From Phaseolus vulgaris (taxonomy: Eukaryota > Streptophyta > Magnoliopsida > Fabales > Fabaceae): a stretch of DNA of 64,000 bases. The stretch lies in the NCBI RefSeq assembly GCF_000499845.2, contig NC_023758.2:21527192-21591191 (forward strand), in the 5' to 3' direction. Both the position numbers and the translations under genes were made by a program. The notes below the pieces were generated by a model. That model searched no databases. It saw nothing but the letters and a program-made list of their open reading frames with translations, and was not told where the DNA came from. Below, one piece after another: positions 24,774 to 36,460 of this stretch. Each line of letters begins with the position of its first letter. Within the stretch, counting starts at the first letter, position 1.

Positions 24774-24792
24774 TTTGGCGCCCACCGTGGGG
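24774..24792 (+). other. Element D primer-binding site
   Basis: TTTGGCGCCCACCGTGGGG directly follows the LTR. It is one base different from A's site. Confidence 0.75.
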
Positions 24793-24874
24793 CTCGATAT
24801 AAAACATCAGTCCCATCACAAGTTCGAGGAAAATTTACCAAGCTACAGTAACGTTGAAGGAGGTTGGAGTGACA

Positions 24875-27800
24875 ATGGCCCCCACCAGACGAAGAGCAGC
24901 GCGCGCAGCCCCAGCAGACCTATCCATGCAGCAGGTCCTGGAAATAATGAGGGGGCTGCAGCAGGACATGGCGGATTCGAAGATGGAGCAGGAGCGCATG
25001 CAGGCAGATCTTGACGCCTCGCATGAGTGCAACGAAGAGCTCCACCGTGTGAATGAGGACTTGCGCCAGGGCTTGAGAAACGATCGGAGGCGGCCTGGGC
25101 AGGACGAGACGGAGAACCATTCCCCGCCGAGGGAGTTTTCCACTCCTTTCTCGCAGGAGATCCTAGATGCAGCGATCCCGAACACGTTCGCGGGACCCAA
25201 GGTAATCTTCACTGGGATGGAGGACCCAGAGACGCACCTCGCTGCATTTCACACACAGATGGTCCTGATAGGCGGTTCTGATGCTGCCAAGTGCAAGCTT
25301 TTCATGAGCACCCTGACAGGGATGGCCATGGACTGGTTCATTAGCCTCCCCGAGGGCCATATCACATCTTTCCGCCAGTTGTCGCGGTTATTCAGAGAGC
25401 AGTATTTGGCCAACAAGGCCCCGCCGCCGGTCTCTTACGACCTGTTTGACGTGAAGCAGTATCAGGGGGAGACCTTGAAGGAGTATATCAATCGCTTCGG
25501 GGCCCAGGTCGTGAAGGTTGGTACAACAGAGGAGCCTATGATCGTGTACGCATTTGTGAAAGGCGTATGCCCCGGCCCCTTTGGAGAATCTATTATCCGC
25601 AATCGCCCTAGGACTTTCGCTGAATTACGGCGTAGGGCGGTAGAGCATATTGCTTCGGAAGGGGAGGTATGTGTGAAGCGCACCAGCGCCGTGCCCTCAC
25701 GCCCGAGGGGACCAACACGAGTTCAACCCGTCAGAGTCAATGAGACAACGACGGGGAGAAAGAAGCCAGAGGCTAGATGCCCCTACGAGGCCAGAAAGCC
25801 CCAGCCTCGGGGCCCCGCCGGAGGCGAACGCCCCGCCAGAGAAAGAGCAAGACCGGCGAGGTACAACTTCATAGTTGAGTTGAAGGATTTGATCGCCGTA
25901 CCCAACATAGCCGAGAGGCTGAGGCGACCGGCAAAGACCGATAAGGTGTTAGGGCCCCGCAAAGACTCTTGGTGCGAATTTCACGAGGCTTTCGGGCACC
26001 AAATTGATAATTGCCTGTCGTTGGGCTACCAGCTAGATGAGCTGGTGAGGACTGGGTTTTTGAAAGATTATGTCGCAGAGTCCACCACGACCGCCACCCT
26101 GCCGCCGCCGGCAGATGAGCCAGCACACGAGATGCCTGTGCTTGGCGAGGTCCACACCATTGCTGGAGGTTTTTCCGGCAGAGGACCCACCGCCTCCCAG
26201 TGGAAGAAATACGCGAGGGGGGTGAATTCAATCGAAGAGAGGCTCTCGGGGGAGCCCTGGGAGTCAGATATTGTGTTCACAAGAAGAGACCTCCGAGATG
26301 TAGTGCCCCATGACAACAATCCCGTTGTCATCTCGGTCGTCACGGCTGGAAGGAAGGTCCACAGAGTGCTTGTTGATCAAGGAAGCTCGGCAGACGTCAT
26401 GTTTCTGGCGACCTTTAATAAGTTACGGTTGTCCCCCGATCTGCTGAGTCCCTATACGGGATGTTTGTATGGGTTTGGGGATAACCAAATAGAGGTCCGG
26501 GGGTACCTGGAGTTGAGGACTACGTTCACAGACGGAGAGGCTTCCCGAATAGAGAGCATTCGGTACCTCGTCGTGAACGCCAATTCTGCCTACAATATTT
26601 TGCTGGGCAGACCGGCGTTAAACCGTCTGAGTGCAATATCCTGCACCCGTCACATGAAGATGAAGCTACCGGACCTCAGTGGCCGGGTGATAGTCATCAG
26701 ATCAGACCAGGAGGAGGCGAGGAAATGCTACGAAAACAGCCTGAAGACGAAGAGAGGCGTTTTCATGGTGTACGAACGTCCGCCGAGCGTGGACGCAACG
26801 ATGATTGAGGCGACGTCCGCTGGGCTGACGCTTGAAGAGGTCATAGCAGAAAGGGCGATGCCCAAAGCAGATGTGCCAATGGAGGAGGCGCCCGTGGAAG
26901 AGGCGGTGCCCCCCGAAGAAGCGGCGCCCGCCGAAGATGATAATAAGGAGCAACCTGCAGCTAACACCCTAGAAAGGGAGATTGGCGGCAAAGCTTTCAA
27001 GTTAGGAAGCTCGCTAAGTCCAGAAGAACAGGAAGGGGTGGCAGAAGTGATTTCGCGCCACCTGGATGCCTTCGCATGGTCCGCCTCGGATATGCCGGGC
27101 ATCGACCCCGATTTCCTGTGTCACCACCTCAGCATGGACGCCACGGTCCGCCCCGTGCGTCAGAGAAGGAGGAAGTTCAATGAGGAGCAACAACAGGTGG
27201 TGAAAGACGAAACGCAGAAGCTGCTGAGTGCTGGCCACATTAGGGAGATTCAGTACCCTGAGTGGCTCGCCAACGTCGTCTTGGTGAAAAAGGCGAACGG
27301 AAAATGGAGAATGTGCGTTGACTTCACGGACCTGAACAAGGCGTGCCCAAAGGATTCCTATCCGCTACCCAGCATCGACGCCCTAGTGGACAGCGCGTCT
27401 GGCAGCAAGGTGTTAAGCTTCCTGGACGCCTTCTCAAGGTATAACCAAATCAAGATGCACCCCAGAGACGAGAGCAAGACTGCGTTCATGACTGAAACAT
27501 GCAGTTATTGCTATAAGGTGATGCCCTTCGGGCTCAAAAATGCGGGCGCCACATACCAGAGGTTAATGGACAAGGTCCTGGCGCCAATGCTCGGGAGGAA
27601 CGTATACGCCTACGTAGACGACATGGTGGTGGCGTCGCAGAACAGGGTGCAGCACATGGCAGACTTGGAGGAGTTGTTCAACACAATATCCAAATACCGC
27701 CTCAAGTTGAACCCCGAGAAGTGTGTTTTCGGGGTAGAGGCCGGTAAATTCTTGGGTTTTTTGCTCACCGAGAGGGGGATAGAGGCGAACCCCGACAAAT

Positions 27801-30263
27801 GTGCGGCTATTATCGCCATGCGGAGTAAAGGAGGTTCAACAGTTGACAGGGCGGATGGCGGCGCTCTCGAGGTTTGTTTCTGCCAGAGGAGAAAAGGGGC
27901 ACCCGTACTTCCAGTGCCTCAAGAGAAACAGTCGCTTTGCATGGACTGAGGAATGCGAAGCGGCTTTCGTTAAGCTGAAGGATTACCTGGCGACGCCTCC
28001 AGTTCTCTGCAAACCGGTAACGGGCGTGCCCCTCCGATTGTATTTTACTGTAACAGATAGGGCCATCAGTTCTGTGTTGGTCCAAGAGCAGGACCAGAGT
28101 CAGAAGCCCATCTACTTTGTAAGCAAAGCCTTACAGGGGGCTGAGAAAAGGTACCAAGCACTGGAGAAGGCGGCGCTGGCGGTAGTGTTCTCGGCTAGGA
28201 GGCTCCGTCATTACTTCCACAGTTTTACGGTGGTGATAATGACCAACCTCCCCATACAGAAGGTGTTGCAGAAGCCCGATGTGGCAGGAAGAATGGTACG
28301 CTGGGCAGTGGAGCTGTCAGAATTCGACATACAGTACGAGCCTAGAGGATCCATTAAAGGGCAGGTGTACGTGGATTTTGTAGCAGAACTTTCGCCCGGA
28401 GGTGAGCAAGAGGTAGAAGCGAGTTCACAGTGGCTGCTCTCGGTTGATGGCTCCTCAAACCAACAAGGGAGTGGTGCGGGGATAGTGCTGGAAGGACCCG
28501 ACGGCATACTAATCGAGCAGGCCTTGCGTTTTGCCTTCAAGGCAAGTAACAACCAAGCAGAATATGAAGCCCTGATTGCAGGAATGCTTTTGGCCAAGGA
28601 GATGGGCGTACAAAACCTCCTAGTGAAGAGCGACTCCCAGTTGATTACGGGGCAGGTGTCGGGTGAGTTCCAGGCGAAGGACCCCCAGATAGCGGCGTAT
28701 CTAAAATACGTCCAGTTGTTGAAAGGGGCGTTCAACGCTCTTGAGTTAATACACGTCCCGAGGGAGCAGAATGCCAGAGCCGACCTGCTCGCAAAGTTGG
28801 CCAGCTCAGGCAAGGGGGGTAAACAGAGGACAGTGATCCAGGAGACCCTCAAAGCTCTGCGTCGATTCGTGGAAGACAACAGGGTGGATGTCCTCCAGAT
28901 TTATGCATCAGGGGGAAGGCCGAGGAGTCATTCCTCATTAACCCAAGATACGCAGAGGGCGCCCCGCATCAGTATATACGCGGATGCGTCTGAGGAAGAG
29001 CAGATGCAGGTTTGTGTCCTGTCCACGGGAGACACCTGGATGACGCCCTATAAACGGTACCTGGCGGATGGGGCCCTTCCAGTGGACCCTGAAGAGAGTA
29101 AGAAAATCAAAAGGAACGCCGCAAGATATACCTTGGTGGATGGGGTGTTGTTCAGACACGGTTTCACTCACCCTATCCTAACGTGCGTCAGTGGCGATGA
29201 GTGCACCAGGATAATGGCGGAGCTACATGAAGGCATCTGCGGAAGCCATGTAGGAGGAAGGTCCTTAGCCTCCAAGGTGATACGCGCAGGTTTCTTCTGG
29301 CCAACAGTGAAAGAGGATTGCGCACGGCACGCCCAGCGGTGTAAGCAATGCCAAAAGCACGCCGACTGGCACAAGGCGCCGCCAGAAGAGTTGCGGTCCA
29401 TATACAGCCCGTGGCCTTTCCACACATGGGGAATTGACATCTTGGGCCCTTTTCCACTGGCAATCAGGCAGATGAAATATCTGATCGTCGCCATAGAATA
29501 CTTCACTAAGTGAATAGAGGCAGAGCCCGTGGCACAAATCACTGCGCATAAGGTACAGCATTTTGTGTGGAGAAACATCGTGTGTCGCTTTGGCGTACCC
29601 AGGCGCCTGATATCTGACAACGGGACCCAGTTCGCCAGTCAGCAGTTGAGAAATCTGTGCGCTGAAGTGGGAATCAAGCAAGTGTTCGCGTCGGTCGAAC
29701 ACCCCCAGACCAATGGACAAGTAGAGTCAGCAAACAGAGTTCTGCTGAGGGGGTTAAAAAGAAGGTTAGAGAAGGCCAAAGGGGCGTGGGCGGAAGAGGT
29801 GCCAAGGATTGTATGGGCATACCACACCACGCCCCAATCCTCTACTATGGAGACGCCGTTCAGTTTGGTGTACGGGTCGAACGCGATGATTCCAGTAGAA
29901 ATACACGATAGCTCACCGCGTTTTCAAAACTTTGTGGTGGAGGAATCTAATGAGGAAAGACGGGTAAACCTGGATCTGCTAGAAGAGGCCAGGGAAGAAG
30001 CTAGAATAAAAGCTGAAGCGATGAAGAGAAGAGTGGAGCGGCAATATAGCTCTAAAGTAAAGCCACGACAGTTTCAGGTGGGCGACCTGGTGATGAGGAA
30101 AGCTCACCCTTACGAGTTGGAGAATAAGCTGTCTCCCAAGTGGACCGGGCCCTTCAGAGTTACTGAAGCTAAGAGCAACGGTTCGTACAACCTGGAGACT
30201 TTAGATGGAGGCCCTATCCCGCGCAGTTGGAATGCAGCCAACTTAAAATTTTATTTCAGTTGA
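24875..30263 (+). pseudogene. gag-pol: Element D gag-pol, nearly complete, two inactivating lesions
   Basis: Start chosen at ATG 24875 (MAPTRRRAARAAP). The gag core (HLAAFHTQMVLIGGSDAAKC) and CX2HX4HX4C finger are followed without a break by protease (LVDQGSSADVMF). Reverse transcriptase carries YVDDMVVAS, but SRYNQIK where A has SGYNQIK. RNase H follows, then a second RNase H (SVDGSSNQQGSGAGIVLEG through VPREQNARADLLAKL), the hallmark of Tat. Integrase shows HHCC, WGIDILGPFP, LISDNGTQFAS and TNGQVESANR, and a C-terminal part ends at 30263. Lesions are an 11-nt deletion at 27825/27826 relative to A, which shifts the frame, and a TGA at 29511-29513 replacing tryptophan. Confidence 0.93.
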
Positions 30264-30660
30264 CCTATGTAAGCAGCATGTAACAATTTAGTTGAAGGGG
30301 ACGCTCTTTTTCCATTTCGGGGGTTTTTTAATGAGGTCACCCTAATAAATGGAAAAATCAGTTGAGAAAAAGAAGTGCCTTGGTTTTCAGCCTTTATTTT
30401 TCTGTTAGAAGTAATGTGATACGCCGCCTAGGCCATGGTGTCGCCAAGGAAGAAGGCGTCGCCTAGGTCTTGGCGTCGCCCAGAAAGAAGGCGTCGCCCA
30501 AGTAAAAGCATGCATCGTTGGCAGAACGAGACGAAAGGAAGTCGCGCGGTATATGAAGCATATGCAAAGTAAAGTGGCGTTGTAAAGAATTATGATATTG
30601 AAAAGTTGTTGTTACAAGCAATGTTCAGTACAAAATGCAAAAACACAAACAAGCCACTTC
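30264..30660 (+). other. D spacer between pol and aORF-a
   Basis: Noncoding. Contains a short GGCGTCGCC-rich stretch (about 30420-30505). It would be the 3' untranslated region of aORF-a on the minus strand. Confidence 0.6.
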
Positions 30661-31626
30661 TCAGCGCTCATCAGAGTCATCACTGGAGGAAGGCGAAGCC
30701 CCTTTCCCAGCCCGCAGCGCTCGAGTGAGTCGTGTCCTCTTTTCTTGGCTTATTTTCGAACCTGCACAAAGGGAACAGATGTATTAGAGACACAATGAAG
30801 AAAGACAGGCACAGTTAGAAGGGAACGAAGGCCGAAGTCGCCTAAGGCAGTGGTTCTTACTTATGTACTTCTCAAGAATCCTAGCGTTGGACTCTAAGCT
30901 GATCACCGTAGCAGAGTCAAAACCTCCCGCCTCAGCAAGAATCCGGCAAGCTATTTGATCACTTGGAGCCAGACTCTTGAGGGGTTTGGCTTTGAGGGCC
31001 TTTTCCTCTCTCACCCAGTACAGTGGGAACCCATCCAGAGCGTCGGGAACAAGATCAGTACAGCAGATCTTGAAGAACCGGCCTTTCCACCCCGTGAATG
31101 AGCTTTGGAAGGGTGTGAAGAGAACTCTCCCGGGTACATTGCTGAGAGTTACCCAGAGGTTGTGTCTCTATCTCTTCACCTCAAAAAAGTGAAGAAAGAG
31201 GTCAACCGAGGGTGCACAACCCAGAAACCCAAAGAGGACATCGAAGGCCTTGACAAAGGCCCAGCTGTTGGGGTATAACTGGGCTGGAGCCACGTTGATC
31301 TCCGTCAGCAGTTCCTTCTCGAACCAGGAGAAGGGTAAGCGCACCCCGATGGTCTTGAACACCACCTGGTAAAAATAAAAGAAAGGGACCCCGTTGTTGG
31401 CCTGTTCGTCTCCACACACTGGCTCCCCCAGAGTGCAAGGGAGCACGGCGATGTCGTCATCGTGCCTCCTCGCGAAGGCCCGGTGGTCGTAAGAACACAA
31501 CTCCCCTTTGTGTTCCCGTACGACCCTGGTGGAGAGCAAGCACGAACACTCATCAAGAAGTTCGCTCGAGGCCCAAGGGTACAATTCTTTGGGACGAACC
31601 CTGGGGGAAGCATCGTGAGAAGACAT
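30661..31626 (-). pseudogene. D aORF-a: antisense two-exon gene with one nonsense codon
   Basis: Exon 1 is 31626-30861 and exon 2 is 30761-30661 on the minus strand. Starting at ATG 31626 (MSSHDASPRVRPKELYP), exon 1 shows LDECSCLLSTR, FEKELLTEINVAPAQLYPNS and VDLFLHFFEVKR. The 99-bp intron has GTAAGAA and TTTGTGCAG ends. Exon 2 encodes a basic then acidic tail (TRALRAGKGASPSSSDDSDER). A TAG at 31168-31170 replaces glutamine present in A's copy; the frame is otherwise open. The family resembles plant proteins annotated as 'putative gypsy type transposon' (Pfam Transposase_28); this is from memory and no function is known. Splicing is inferred from conservation with A. Confidence 0.75.
30762..30860 (-). 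other. Predicted intron of D aORF-a (99 bp)
   Basis: Minus-strand donor GTAAGAACC and acceptor CCCTTTGTGCAG. A's homologous intron is 97 bp and has diverged by about ten substitutions and two indels. The flanking second exon has diverged at only about three sites. Confidence 0.75.
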
Positions 31627-32830
31627 TCTTTAGCAAGATCAGGATGGCTAGAAATGCAAGGGTTGAGCGAGGGGAGCGAAGGTTAGAACAGCCCTTCGAC
31701 AGAGGAGAAAGGGTGCAAGAAGAAAGAACGCAAGTAGGTTATGAAGAGTGAGAAAACGATGAAGATAGTTCCAGAGCTTGAAAAGTTAAATAAAGCGGTT
31801 AGAGCGCCAAACGACGTAAATGGATGCACTGCACGATTAATACACGTGGCAGAAGATGAAAGGATGGCGCTGGCGCCACTGGTTTAAATCAGAAAATGTC
31901 CCGTCAACAGAATATCCAATGGTACGATCCGCCGTCGAAAATGAGCCAGGGGCACAGCAGGAGTCAGAAAACGAAATGACTAGATACCCCACCAACCATG
32001 TAAGCAGCGCCACGTGGATCAAGTCGAATGACAGAAGGTCCCATCAGCTATACAAGGAGCGCCGCGTGGATGGCACAGGCAAAGCCTTGGGCTCTTCGCT
32101 GTTATCAGGCGTTGACCAAGGCGAGAATTAAGGTCGATGACGAAGTAAAGGTAACGCCCGAGGCGTTGCCAGGAAGGACGTAAAGGGCGACGACAGACGA
32201 GAAGTTGCGGGCGTCGCCAACCCAAATACCGACTGGCGTTACCTCCCCGATACCCCCAGGTAGGAAAGACTGAGGAGGGAGAAGAAATCAGAGAAAGGCA
32301 AAGTTAGTTGCAGGCGTCGCCTCCCCGATACCCACAGGTAGGAAAGACCATGGAGGGAACAAAAACCCCACAGCACTCAGCGTTTTAGACACCCGGGGAC
32401 GATACGGTGCTGCTTTAGCAGGCCTCTCCCTAGGCGTGGGCGTCGAGCGTTAAAAGATCAAAGAAAGAGCCTTTCGGTATTAGAGACGTCCCGTGGACGA
32501 TACGGCGCCACTTAGTGAGCCTCTCCATGGGCGTAAGGGTTGGCGGGCGACCTTACCCAATCATACCAAACCGCCCAACGAAGTGTGAGAAACGGGCAGA
32601 ACACAGATAAAATAATTGAAGCGTATGAAGGGAAAAGATGAGAACGAGATCGCATAGGCAGAATCGTATGAGAAAAAGAAATAAAGACAACCATGCGAAT
32701 GTCCCAAATCAGCAACAAGAGTGCGGATAGTTCAAAGAATTACAAGTTTTGGCAGATAAAATCAAAAAAGCGAAGGTAAAGAATGAAGAGTTAAGCTTGA
32801 AAAGGAAGGTGGCGGATGAGGGGCAGCAGT
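31627..32830 (-). other. D spacer between the two antisense genes
   Basis: Noncoding. The part next to aORF-a is pyrimidine-rich on the minus strand, with TTTATTTAAC near 31790, and is a plausible promoter and leader. Further right, two copies of a CGATACCC-GGTAGGAAAGAC-GGAGGGA module (about 32248 and 32327) recur; the same module lies in the LTRs. Confidence 0.5.
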
Positions 32831-35088
32831 TCAGTCGTTCAAATCCATGGGCACGACCTTCCCGTCGACTACGTGGTGTGTGGGGTCGCAGTTCGAAAGG
32901 TTGACGCCAGGATTCTCGCAGGACGCCTGGGACAGGGCCTCTTGGAACCCCTCCTCGAAGGTGCCCGCCATCTCCTGGATAAGGGACTTTTTCTCCTTCT
33001 CCAGTTCCTCAATGGCGGCGTCTCCAGAGGCCACTTGCTTCTCCAGAGCCTCTTTCTCCACGCGAAGCCGGCTAACCTCGACCTGCAGTTTGTCGTAGTC
33101 AACTCGGAGAAGGTCCATGGCTTTGGCCTGCGTGGCCATCTCCTCCTCCATCCGCTCCACCTTGGCAGCCTGTTCACAGCAACGGTCCTTCAGGTCTTTG
33201 TGAGTTTCTGCATCCGCTTTGACCACTTCCTGAAGACCCGTCACCTGTACTTGGAGAGCAACTTCACGAGCGTAGAAGTCAGCCTGGAGCTCCAAGGCCT
33301 CTGCCAGTTTCCTCTCAGTTTCTGCCCTGGACTCTTGTGCTTGTTTCAGGGAGGAACAATAAGCCTCGTTCTGGCGTCCCAGGATCCTCATCTCCTCCTC
33401 CAGGGTAGTTGCCTTCGTTTCCAAGGCCTAGAGAGTTTGAGTTTGCAAGACAGCGTTTCTGGCCTGGGAGCGCCATTCGAGAGCCACCGCCAAGAAGGCC
33501 CCCAAATAGAAAGGCATACCTTCCCTCCTGTTGGTACCTTCTGGCATAGTCCCGCCACTGAAACCCCTCATCAGATGCATGATTGGAGGGGGAATGGCAA
33601 TGAATTCGGGGGCGGCAGCGTTGGGAGTCGGGGAAGCAGTGGTTTCTGGCGGCGGCGGAGGCGGCGCAGATTCAGCATCTTCGCCCCTTTCCTCTTGGAG
33701 AATCATAGGAGGGAGTGAGGTTGCGCTTGGAGGGTTGTCCATAAAGGAGTTCCCTCCCTGTGGCGACGTCTCTACCAGAAGAGGAACCCGCGCGGATTTT
33801 CTCCTTCTGAAGGGCGCCACGCCCTCCGATTCCTCATCGTCTGACAGAATCTCCAAAACCCTTTTCCCTTTGTCAAGGGGGGGTGGAGCCGGTGACGAGG
33901 CCGCAGCCAGAGGAACAGCGGCGATAGGCGAAGGAGAGTTGGGGGTTGGAAGCAAGTCAGAGCCAGGTGGAGGCGTCGGAGATGGGCTAGAAGCAGCTTC
34001 AGCAGTGATTGGAGGCGGCGGTGTCGGAGCCGGTGGGAGAATCGGATTGGCAACAGGGCTGGAGGAGACGCCTGCCTTGGCGGCACGAGCCTCCTTCAGT
34101 GCTTTCGCCAACATTATTCTTTTGGAAGCACCCATCACCGATCCTACATCAAGACAGGCCAAACAACAAGGATTAGTACTAGAGCGGTTATGTGGATTCA
34201 CAATACAGGAAGAGATGCGAAATGCAAGTAACATTGTACAGTGAAAAATGGTAATGCAGATAACCATAGCAACTAATGCATCATAAGTCGCCAAGAGCAG
34301 ATACCGAAGTATGTAGAAAGCCCATGGGCATTGAATTCGTTCGCGATGAGCTTGGCGGTATCGAAGACTATCCCCAGTCCCGCCAAGGCTTTGCATATAT
34401 CCCAGTCAGGCGGGGCAAGTTCGTCCAGAGCCAAGGGCTTCATAGTTATGGGTTTGTCTGTCCAGTACAGGGGGAAGCCCTCTAGAATGGTAGGATCGCG
34501 CTTGGTCGCGCGTACCTTGAAAAATTTCCCCTTCCAGCCTTTGAACGAATTCTGGAAGAGCGTTAGGATGATGCGCCCGGCGATGCCAGAAAAGCTCATC
34601 CAGAGACTTTTCCCTTGCTTCTTTACCTCGAAGAAGTGAAGAAAAACGTCCACAGAGGAGGGAACACCTAGATAACCGCAGAGAATTTGGAACCCCCTCA
34701 CGAAAGCCCAACTGTTGGGATGGAGTTGGGCGGGAGCAGTGTTTATCTCCGTCAGTAGCTCTTTTTCGAAGGGAGTGAGGGGTAGACGCAGGCCCACCCT
34801 CTTGAGCACCATCAGATAGAGGAAGAAGAAAGCACACCCCCCAGTATCCCGTGAGTCCGCACAAACGGGCATCCCAGGTCGCACTCGGCTTACCAGGACT
34901 TGGGAGTCATGACTTTTGTGGAAAGCATTGATGTTATAGAGAGCAAGGTCCCCCCTGTGGGCCTCCACGTCCTCAACGGAGTTCAGGAGGGAACATTCGT
35001 CCAGAAGTTCATCGGGGGCCCAGTCATATTCGCCCTTGTAATAAGACTTAGGGAGCGGGGGAGGCGCGGTGGTCTTGGTCTTTGCCAT
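32831..35088 (-). pseudogene. D aORF-b: antisense two-exon gene, coiled-coil protein, one nonsense codon
   Basis: Exon 1 is 35088-34305 and exon 2 is 34143-32831, together 699 codons. Start chosen at ATG 35088 (MAKTKTTAPPPLPKSYY). Exon 1 is paralogous to aORF-a: LDECSLLNSVEDVEAHRG, FEKELLTEINTAPAQLHPNS and VDVFLHFFEVKK. Exon 2 begins SVMGASKRIMLAKAL and passes through a proline/serine-rich low-complexity region. It then has an acidic-basic patch (LSDDEESEGVAPFRRRKSAR), a MHLMRGFSGGTMPEG segment and a long coiled coil (about 33430-32900) ending KVVPMDLND. A TAG at 33428-33430 replaces the glutamine seen in G. It resembles Transposase_28-type plant proteins in its first exon. No catalytic motif is recognised; a structural or nucleic-acid-associated role is conceivable but unproven. 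Confidence 0.75.
34144..34304 (-). other. Predicted intron of D aORF-b (161 bp)
   Basis: Minus-strand GTATCTGC donor, TACTAAT branch-site match and TTGATGTAG acceptor. T-rich between GC-rich exons. The unspliced frame of exon 1 ends within it. G has the same 161-bp intron with about four differences. Confidence 0.8.
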
Positions 35089-35099
35089 CAACGCCAATG

Positions 35100-35327
35100 C
35101 TGAAGATCAAAAGAGAAAGAAAGGGTTCAGAGAAAAGGGGTTTGGAGAGAAGAAAAGGGGAAAATGGAAGAACCCTAGGAGCGCCCCACCCACAGGAGAA
35201 CGAAGGGAAGCGAGAGGAACAACGAAGCATACAAACAATATCCAGAGAAATACAAGAATAACGACAGTCCCAGGCAGTTTCCGATAATGCGGCAACAGTG
35301 AAGAGTTGAGAGTGCTCGAAACCATAC
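35100..35327 (-). other. Predicted leader intron of D aORF-b (228 bp)
   Basis: Minus-strand AAG|GTATGG donor and CTTTTGATCTTCAG acceptor just upstream of the start codon. G has the same 228-bp interval. A keeps the donor side (AAG|GTACG near 53700) although it has lost the gene. Confidence 0.55.
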
Positions 35328-35811
35328 CTTTGCTGATTGAAATGGAGGCGGTAGGAGAGCACAGGAAGGGAAGAATCGCAATTGCAGAGAGAAGAGGTTT
35401 TGGAGGCGATGAACAGGGCAAAGTAGCAGAGTGAATGAATGTAACAGTAGGGTGAGCGCGGGGTTTGGAGTAACTTAAACGTTACATTTCGCGATTCAAG
35501 AAGCGCTAACTAAGGGCCGCAGGATCGGGCCACGCGTCAGAGGGTCGATTGCCCAGGGGAAGCGCAAAGGTCTCTAAAGGAGGGCAACGCGATGGGCCAC
35601 GTGGCGCGCGATCAAGGGTAGCCCAAAAGGTGTAATCATCCCCATTTCAGGGAATGTCCAATCGGTCATTAAGAATACCCCTATGGTTCAGAAAATGTCG
35701 CGTCAGTAATTCGAAAATTTGCTGAGTCAGCAGAGAATGACACGTCATCAGGAAGGCACGTGGATGGCGGGGGCAAGGCTTTAGTCTTTGCGCTGAAGAC
35801 AAGTCTTCGGC
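35328..35811 (-). promoter_or_regulatory. Putative aORF-b promoter and leader region next to the 3' LTR
   Basis: Between the purine tract and the leader intron. On the minus strand it becomes pyrimidine-rich toward the gene (CCTCCAAAACCTCTTCTCTC), like plant 5' leaders. I see no clear TATA box. It is similar in A (about 53700-54190) and G (60690-61166). Confidence 0.4.
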
Positions 35812-35829
35812 TTAAGACTGTGGGGCTTG
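35812..35829 (+). other. Element D purine tract
   Basis: AAGACTGTGGGGCTTG precedes the 3' LTR start TGTACC. A has GACTGGGGGGCTTG in the same place. Confidence 0.65.
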
Positions 35830-36460
35830 TGTACCGTCCCGTATCAGGGCGTTGACTAAGTCAAAGTCAACGACTGGAAAGTCAAAGTCAACTCAAGGTG
35901 TCGCCCAGGTGTAGAGACGCCAAGAGGAAGGGTCGCCAAGATAGAGACAAGGCGTCGCCAAGGCAAGGCGTCGCCAAGGTAAGGCGTCGTCAAGGCAAGA
36001 CGTCGCCAAGGCCAGGCGTCGCCTGGGTGGAGGCGTCGCCCAACCAGTGCGTCGCCAGATCAAACAGTGTAAAAGCAAGGCAACCACGGTGTGGTTCCCC
36101 GATACCCATGGGTAGGAAAGACCATGGAGGGAGCGATGTCGTGGGAAAGCCTCAGGTCCCGATATCTCGGGAAAGTGATAAAGAGAAGGAAAAGGTGGCT
36201 TCAAGGCCATAGTGATAGTACCAGTGAAGGGCAGCCTGACTCGTGAAGTACCCCTGCCGCCCCAGAGACGCCTTCGGGACAGATACGACCCAAGAGGAAG
36301 GTCACGCCCAGGATAACCGGGTGCAGGGTGCGAGAGGAAGGCAGATACGCTCTCAGAGTAAGTGGCTAGATACTTGGGGGCATGAGTTGGCACCCAAAAA
36401 GCCACCCCCAGCGCAGTAGCACTCCCAGGCAGGAGGACCCGCACGTAGAAACGTCCCCAG
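35830..36460 (+). repeat. Element D 3' LTR, left part
   Basis: Corresponds to the first half of D's 5' LTR. Interrupted by E after CCCAG (36456-36460). Confidence 0.93.

Noticed and set aside
27801..27949. Overlap of two frames in D pol as a programmed frameshift
   Set aside because: Direct comparison with A shows an 11-nt deletion at 27825/27826, and A reads through in one frame. It is a mutation, not a recoding site.
32816..33718. A 300-codon + strand ORF opposite the aORF-b coiled coil
   Set aside because: Shadow of the coding minus strand. The coiled-coil translation on the minus strand has clear heptads and is the better reading.
33531..34244. A 237-codon + strand ORF in D rich in Gly and Ala (also on the minus strand in G at 62249-62914)
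   Set aside because: It is the reverse-frame shadow of the proline- and serine-rich part of aORF-b exon 2, produced by GC-rich codons.
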